From: CAZXEU01 sp964639665
GTDB taxonomy: Bacteria; Bacteroidota; Rhodothermia; Rhodothermales; Bin80
Direction: 5' to 3'
NCBI GenBank assembly: GCA_964639665.1
Contig: CAZXEU010000212.1
Span: forward strand, 1 to 11,053
Length of the DNA: 11,053 bases
Part shown: positions 6,858 through 11,053 of the stretch, in pieces
Layout of the letters: the number at the start of each line of letters is the position of its first letter
How positions within the stretch are numbered: the stretch's first letter is position 1
Program-made: the position numbers and the translations under genes
The notes under the pieces: model-generated
Seen by the model: only the letters and a program-made list of their open reading frames with translations
The model's database searches: none
Told to the model about the DNA's origin: nothing

Positions 6858-8534
6858 ATGAGCAACCGCCACCTTGTCTGCCTCGTGTCCGTGCTGCTCT
6901 GCGCGGCCCTGCCGGCTTTCCCGGCCCTCGCCCAACCTGCCGAGCCGGGACCTGTGCAAGACGGCTATCCTAAGAACTGGGACGTAGATGTGCAGCACTA
7001 CGCCTTCGCATTGCAGCTTAGCGACGACACCGACTCCATTGCTGGACAGGCTGCCGTGGAGGTACGCTTCCTGGCCCCCGGGCACTCCACGCTAAGGCTG
7101 GACCTGGTCAAACAGTCGACCGCATTGGATGACAGGGGAATGGTCGTCGACCGCGTGCACATGAGCGGCCACGATTTGGCGTTTCGGCACGAGGACGACC
7201 AGGTTTTCATTGATCTGGGGCGAGAAGCGAATGCACAGGAGCTTGTTCGGCTCACGGTCGAATACCATGGCATTCCGGCCACGGGCCTCTTGATAGCCCC
7301 GACCAAGCACGGCGATCGATCCTTCTTTAGTGACAACTGGTCCTCGCGCGCCAGAAACTGGCTGCCGACAGTTGATCATCCGTACGACAAGGCCACCAAC
7401 GAATTCATGGTGACCGCTCCGAACCACTACCAGGTCATCTCCAACGGTCTGCTCATGGAAGAGACGGACCTGGGAAACGGGATGCGTCTGACGCACTGGA
7501 GAAACAGCGTCCGGATCGCGACCTGGCTCTACGTGCTCGGCGTGGCCGAATTCGCCGTTCAGTACGTGGATACCTTCGACGGCAAGTCCATACAGACGTG
7601 GGTGTATAAACAGGACCGCGACGCCGGGTTTTATGATTTCGCTGTCCCGACCAAGCAGGCGCTGGCTTATTTCACGGACCTTATCGGTCCGTTCTCCTAT
7701 GAAAAGCTTGCCAACATCCAATCGAACTCTGTAGGTGGCGGTATGGAGGCCGCTACCGCGATCTTTTACGGGGACCGCTCGGTAACGGGCACTCGTGACC
7801 GGCGATGGCAACACGTGATTGTGCACGAAATCGCCCACCAGTGGTTTGGCAATGCCGTGACCGAGTACGAATGGAACGACCTGTGGCTCAGCGAAGGATT
7901 CGCGACCTACTACACGCTGCTATTCCGGCTTTATGCGTACGGCAGGGATGATTTCGTGGAAGGACTGGAGAATGCCCGCGACCGCGTCTTTGCATACTAC
8001 GAGGACGACTATGACTTCCGGATTATCCGGGAGCACCTGCCCGACCTGAACAGCGTTTCCGGCTCGATGATCTACCAGAAGGGCGCCTGGGTGCTGCACA
8101 TGCTTCGCTCACTCGTGGGCGTAGATGCCTACAACGAGGGCGTAAGAACCTACTATGCCGCCTACAAGGACGGCAACGCCTCGACCAATGACTTCCGCCA
8201 CAGCATGGAAGAGGCTTCAGGAATGGAACTGGAATGGTTCTTCGAACAGTGGCTTTACCAGGGGGGCGTTGTATTCCTGGATGGCTCGTGGCAATTCGAC
8301 GGTGCCTCAAGTGAGCTCGCGATCTCGTTGGGGCAGACGCAGCCCACGTACGCTTTCCGGATTGCCCCCGCGTTTGACATTGTCTTCGAAGATGGTACTA
8401 GGGAGCGCATGCACGTAGAGCTTGATGGCCATGCGCCCGCAGAGTTCAATACGAACACTGCCAAGCCGGTCGTGGACGTGATCCCGGATCCGGACACAGA
8501 GCTGCTGGCGCGCTGGACATTCGAAAGGCGGTAG
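6858..8534 (+). CDS. Secreted M1 family zinc aminopeptidase
   Basis: A 558-residue metallopeptidase that removes single N-terminal amino acids from peptides. Residues 1-25 (MSNRHLVCLVSVLLCAALPA then FPALA) form a signal peptide with cleavage after ALA, so it acts in the periplasm or outside the cell. An N-terminal beta domain (about 40-235) is followed by the substrate-anchoring motif GGGMEA at 293-298 and the zinc site HEIAH (His323, Glu324, His327) with third ligand Glu346 in WLSEGFA. Tyr406, in SMIYQKGA, is the expected transition-state tyrosine. A short C-terminal region ends the protein, and the length fits compact bacterial M1 enzymes. The ATG at 6858 is chosen over the in-frame ATG at 6663 because it gives an ideal signal peptide and lies just after a promoter candidate. 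No strong Shine-Dalgarno is seen. The canonical GxMEN Asn is Ala here, which also occurs in some bacterial M1 groups. No T9SS sorting domain is visible. Confidence 0.94.
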   Translation: MSNRHLVCLVSVLLCAALPAFPALAQPAEPGPVQDGYPKNWDVDVQHYAFALQLSDDTDSIAGQAAVEVRFLAPGHSTLRLDLVKQSTALDDRGMVVDRVHMSGHDLAFRHEDDQVFIDLGREANAQELVRLTVEYHGIPATGLLIAPTKHGDRSFFSDNWSSRARNWLPTVDHPYDKATNEFMVTAPNHYQVISNGLLMEETDLGNGMRLTHWRNSVRIATWLYVLGVAEFAVQYVDTFDGKSIQTWVYKQDRDAGFYDFAVPTKQALAYFTDLIGPFSYEKLANIQSNSVGGGMEAATAIFYGDRSVTGTRDRRWQHVIVHEIAHQWFGNAVTEYEWNDLWLSEGFATYYTLLFRLYAYGRDDFVEGLENARDRVFAYYEDDYDFRIIREHLPDLNSVSGSMIYQKGAWVLHMLRSLVGVDAYNEGVRTYYAAYKDGNASTNDFRHSMEEASGMELEWFFEQWLYQGGVVFLDGSWQFDGASSELAISLGQTQPTYAFRIAPAFDIVFEDGTRERMHVELDGHAPAEFNTNTAKPVVDVIPDPDTELLARWTFERR

Positions 8535-8597
8535 GTATGCATTACAGGCACATTCAGCAACCCGATGCGGACCCCGACAACGAAGCCTGCATGCCAT

Positions 8598-8612
8598 CCG
8601 CGTCAAACGCGG
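8598..8612 (+). terminator. Perfect short hairpin downstream of the M1 gene
   Basis: CCGCGT (8598-8603), loop CAA, ACGCGG (8607-8612) form a perfect 6-bp GC-rich stem 64 nt after the M1 stop. There is no T-run after it, so an intrinsic terminator is only a possibility. It could equally sit in the leader of the downstream M81 gene. Confidence 0.25.
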
Positions 8613-8726
8613 CACAATCGCAGGAATTTGCCCGCTCTTGTTGCTACGGAGCCTCTCTCTGAACCGATACGCGACCCATCCGGAGCGCCAGAGCCCCGGA
8701 CCACCCTTTCTCCCTAGCCCGCAACT

Positions 8727-10265
8727 ATGGACTTTACCCTGATCGCTGATCGCCATCTCGCCTGCGCGGGCATTGCGCTGCTTCTTCTTGTGGCCGGCTG
8801 CCGCCCGGAAGCTGCCGGCCCGCTCCGCATTTTGACGGGCGGGATTCGGCACGAATCGAACACCTTCATACCAATCCTGACAACGGCGGACGACTTTACC
8901 ATTCGGCGAGGCAGAGACGCGCTGGAGGACGCGCCGTGGGCTGCCTACCTGGAAGGACAGGGCGTCGAGATTCTCCCAACGGTCCACGCAAGCGCATCGC
9001 CTTTCGGTGTCGTTGAGCGTGCAACTTATGAAGGATTCAAGCAGGAGATTCTGGACGGTGCTCGCGGCGCCGGACGGATTGACGGCGTATTTCTCGATAT
9101 GCACGGGGCGATGCATGTACAGGGGTATGACGATGCCCAGACGGATCTTGTCCAGGCCCTTCGCGCGGTAGTGGGCCCGGAAACGCTCATTGGCGCAAGC
9201 TTTGATCTGCATGGAAACATGTCTCGGGAATTCGTCGCCGAGCTAGATCTGCTGACGGCCTATCGCACGGCCCCGCATGTCGACGGCGATGAAACCCGGC
9301 TGCGGGCCGTGCGGCAGCTGCTGGAGGCTCTTCGGGAAGGTTGGCATCCCGTCATTGCGCACATCAACATCCCTATCCTGATACCCGGCGAGAAGGGCAT
9401 CACATCCGTCGAGCCGCTGGCATCGCTATACGCCCAATTGCCCGCGATCGAAGGCGAGGAGGGACTGCTCGACGCGTCCATCTTCGTGGGTATGCCGTGG
9501 ACCGACGTACCCCGCGCGGGCATGAGCGTGCAAGTCGTGGCAGGGGATGAACAGCACCGCGAACGCGCCGAGTCCGAAGCGCGACGGCTGGCCACGGAGC
9601 TTTGGCAACGCCGCGCAGAGCTGGAGTTCGATGTGCCTACCGCCTACCTGGACGCAGCGATCGAAACGGCGCTGAGCGCGCCGGAATCGACCGTATTCAT
9701 TACGGACTCGGGTGACAATACCACGGCCGGTGCCGCCGGCGATGGTACGCTGGTGCTGGAGCGACTTCTGGCTCGCGGCGTGGAGGACGCTGTCGTGGCC
9801 GGCATTGTGGATCCGGAAGCCGTGGCCGCCTGCGAGCAAGCCGGCGTCGGCTCCCGTGTCGATTTGACCATTGGCGGCAAGCTCGACACGGTCTTTGGCT
9901 CCCCGCTTCGCATCAGTGGCATCGTACGCCATGTGACGGCGTCCGAGGAGATGGAAGCGACACCGGGCAGGCTCGCAGTGCGCCCTGCCGTGGTGGACCT
10001 CGGCGGTATTCTGCTGGTGCTGCTCAACCGGCGTCGCTCCTTCACGTCGCCCGAGGATTTCGAAGAAGTAGAGATCGACCCGCTGGCGCACAAGATTGTG
10101 GTTGTCAAGCTGGGATACCTCTTCCAGGGGCTAAGGGACATAGCACCGCGCACCATCATGGCCCTCACGCCCGGCTTTGCCTACCAGGTAGTGGAGAACC
10201 TGCCCTACGACAATGTCAGGCGGCCGATTTATCCTCTGGATGCGGACATGGCCTGGAGCCCGTAG
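8727..10265 (+). CDS. M81 family metallopeptidase (MlrC-like), putative lipoprotein
   Basis: A 512-residue protein of the M81/MlrC family, whose characterised member MlrC hydrolyses linearised microcystin and its tetrapeptide in sphingomonads. The N-terminal catalytic domain shows RHESNTF at 41-47 (Glu43), DMHGAM at 124-129, SFDLHGNM at 158-165 (Asp160, His162), and YRTAPHVDGDET at 179-190 (His184). Glu43, Asp160, His162 and His184 are the expected zinc ligands. The C-terminal MlrC_C domain contains TDSGDNTTAGAAGDGT at 327-342. A hydrophobic stretch ending LVAGC puts a lipobox Cys at residue 25, predicting a membrane-anchored lipoprotein, whereas MlrC-type enzymes are usually regarded as cytoplasmic. 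The ATG at 8727 is preceded by an in-frame TAG four codons upstream, so it cannot start earlier; no Shine-Dalgarno is visible. It lies 192 bp after the M1 gene on the same strand. Real substrates are unknown, and microcystin need not be one. Confidence 0.9.
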   Translation: MDFTLIADRHLACAGIALLLLVAGCRPEAAGPLRILTGGIRHESNTFIPILTTADDFTIRRGRDALEDAPWAAYLEGQGVEILPTVHASASPFGVVERATYEGFKQEILDGARGAGRIDGVFLDMHGAMHVQGYDDAQTDLVQALRAVVGPETLIGASFDLHGNMSREFVAELDLLTAYRTAPHVDGDETRLRAVRQLLEALREGWHPVIAHINIPILIPGEKGITSVEPLASLYAQLPAIEGEEGLLDASIFVGMPWTDVPRAGMSVQVVAGDEQHRERAESEARRLATELWQRRAELEFDVPTAYLDAAIETALSAPESTVFITDSGDNTTAGAAGDGTLVLERLLARGVEDAVVAGIVDPEAVAACEQAGVGSRVDLTIGGKLDTVFGSPLRISGIVRHVTASEEMEATPGRLAVRPAVVDLGGILLVLLNRRRSFTSPEDFEEVEIDPLAHKIVVVKLGYLFQGLRDIAPRTIMALTPGFAYQVVENLPYDNVRRPIYPLDADMAWSP

Positions 10266-10328
10266 CTGGCTATCCAGACATCTTCCGGGCATGGAGATCA
10301 ACGGTCCTTTAGAATCCGCAAAGGCCGG

Positions 10329-10365
10329 GCCGGGCACGGTTCATGGCATGACCGCACGTCCCGGC
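10329..10365. terminator. Candidate bidirectional hairpin between convergent M81 and araD genes
   Basis: GCCGGG (10329-10334) pairs with CCCGGC (10360-10365), and CGGT (10337-10340) with ACCG (10351-10354) inside it, leaving small asymmetric bulges. It lies in the 99-bp gap between convergent genes and touches the araD stop codon. Position favours transcription termination, but no T-run is present in either direction. Confidence 0.3.
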
Positions 10366-11053
10366 TAGCCCTGGCCGTAGTACGCCTCCGCGCCATGTTT
10401 GCGCGTGAAGTGCTTGTCCTGAAGCAGCGGGTCCATGGGGCGCACCTCCGGGTCAATGGCACGGGTAAGCAGTGCCATACGGGCCACGGACTCCAGTGCA
10501 ATCGCATTCCGGGCGGCTTCCCGGGCCGTTTCGCCCCAGGTAAACGGACCGTGGCGCGCCACCAGCACGGCGGGCACGTCCTTCGGGCTGATGCCATCTG
10601 CGCAAAAACGCTCGACAATGACCCTTCCCGTGTTCAGTTCGTAGGCACTGCGGATTTCGTCCTCCTTCATGCGCCGGGTTACAGGAACGGACCCGCGAAA
10701 GTGATCGGCGTGCGTGGTCCCAAGGCAAGGCAGTGCGCGCTCCGCCTGCGCCCAGCTGACGGCATGCTCCGAATGGCTGTGGGCGATGCCGCCTATGTGC
10801 TCAAAGTGCCGGTAAAGGTACAGGTGCGTGGGAGTATCCGAGGATGGGCGATGGCTGCCTTCCAGCACTTCCCCGCTCTCAAGCGAAACCAGGACCATGT
10901 CCTCAGCGCCGAGAACCGCGTAATCCACCCCGCTAGGCTTGATCGCCATAACCGCTGCCTGCCGATCCGCGCCGCTGACGTTGCCCCAGGTCAGATGCAC
11001 CAGGCCAGCCCTTACGATGTCAAGGTTGGCCTTCCAAACTACCTCCCTTAGCG
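10365..11053 (-). CDS. araD: L-ribulose-5-phosphate 4-epimerase, about four N-terminal residues beyond the window
   Basis: A class II aldolase-fold, divalent-metal enzyme that interconverts L-ribulose 5-phosphate and D-xylulose 5-phosphate, feeding L-arabinose or related pentoses into the pentose phosphate pathway. It is cytoplasmic. The frame is open to the right edge, giving 228 visible residues. Aligned to E. coli AraD (231 residues) with no gaps, the first visible full codon equals residue 5. On that numbering all key residues are present: metal site Asp76, His95, His97, His171 (HSHSEHA; RHGPFTWG), and catalytic Asp120 (TTHAD), His218 (DKHFTRKHG) and Tyr229 (AYYGQ). LTWGNVSG near residues 24-31 is the phosphate-binding region. 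The true start lies just past 11053; the internal GTG at 11000 is not the start because conserved LREVVWKANL precedes it. It converges on the M81 gene and probably belongs to a sugar operon further right. Related UlaF/SgbE epimerases cannot be fully excluded. Confidence 0.93.
   Translation of the reverse strand, partial: LREVVWKANLDIVRAGLVHLTWGNVSGADRQAAVMAIKPSGVDYAVLGAEDMVLVSLESGEVLEGSHRPSSDTPTHLYLYRHFEHIGGIAHSHSEHAVSWAQAERALPCLGTTHADHFRGSVPVTRRMKEDEIRSAYELNTGRVIVERFCADGISPKDVPAVLVARHGPFTWGETAREAARNAIALESVARMALLTRAIDPEVRPMDPLLQDKHFTRKHGAEAYYGQG

Noticed and set aside
8307..9212. A 301-codon open frame on the minus strand covering the M1-M81 junction.
   Set aside because: It overlaps the 3' end of the M1 gene, the gap and the catalytic domain of the M81 gene. 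The protein is rich in Arg/Cys/Ala with no motif; a shadow frame.
10365..11000. AraD starting at GTG 11000 as a complete gene inside the window.
   Set aside because: The frame continues upstream to the edge with the conserved AraD N-terminus (LREVVWKANL), so the gene is cut by the window edge.

Overview
The window is GC-rich, densely coded chromosomal DNA. It most resembles a high-GC member of the Bacteroidota/Rhodothermota group. The evidence is a carboxypeptidase-regulatory-like + DUF5686 outer-membrane protein, an S46 dipeptidyl-peptidase, several exported or lipidated enzymes, weak Shine-Dalgarno use, and one good candidate for the Bacteroidota-type TTTG / TAnnTTTG promoter. No tRNA, rRNA, CRISPR array, insertion sequence or phage gene was seen. 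The placement is inferred from gene families and not proven.

Layout, left to right. (1) 1-3231, minus strand: a patatin-like phospholipase gene is followed almost at once by a DUF5686 outer-membrane protein gene that runs off the left edge. The two share a reading frame and are separated by a TAG stop. The second gene has no ATG, GTG or TTG that would keep its signal peptide, so a CTG start is proposed. (2) 3309-4169, plus strand: a short, degenerate DprA/Smf-family protein, divergent from the patatin. (3) 4192-6462, minus strand: an S46 dipeptidyl-peptidase with a lipoprotein signal, with the glycine that marks DPP7-type specificity. (4) 6463-6857: the only long intergenic region (395 bp), between divergent peptidase genes. 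(5) 6858-8534, plus strand: a secreted M1 zinc aminopeptidase. (6) 8727-10265, plus strand: an M81 (MlrC-like) metallopeptidase with its own lipoprotein signal. (7) 10365-11053, minus strand: L-ribulose-5-phosphate 4-epimerase (AraD), complete except for about four N-terminal residues beyond the right edge.

The central theme is extracytoplasmic peptide breakdown. Three unrelated peptidases, S46, M1 and M81, sit side by side and all carry export signals. An S46 enzyme releases dipeptides, an M1 enzyme releases single amino acids, and an M81 enzyme may act on unusual or cyclic-derived small peptides; together they would suit peptide scavenging. The patatin/DUF5686 pair points to lipid or envelope work. 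AraD belongs to pentose metabolism and probably to a separate operon that continues to the right. No wholly new system is evident. The best leads are the proposed CTG start after an in-frame stop, the motif-poor DprA relative and the lipidated M81 enzyme.
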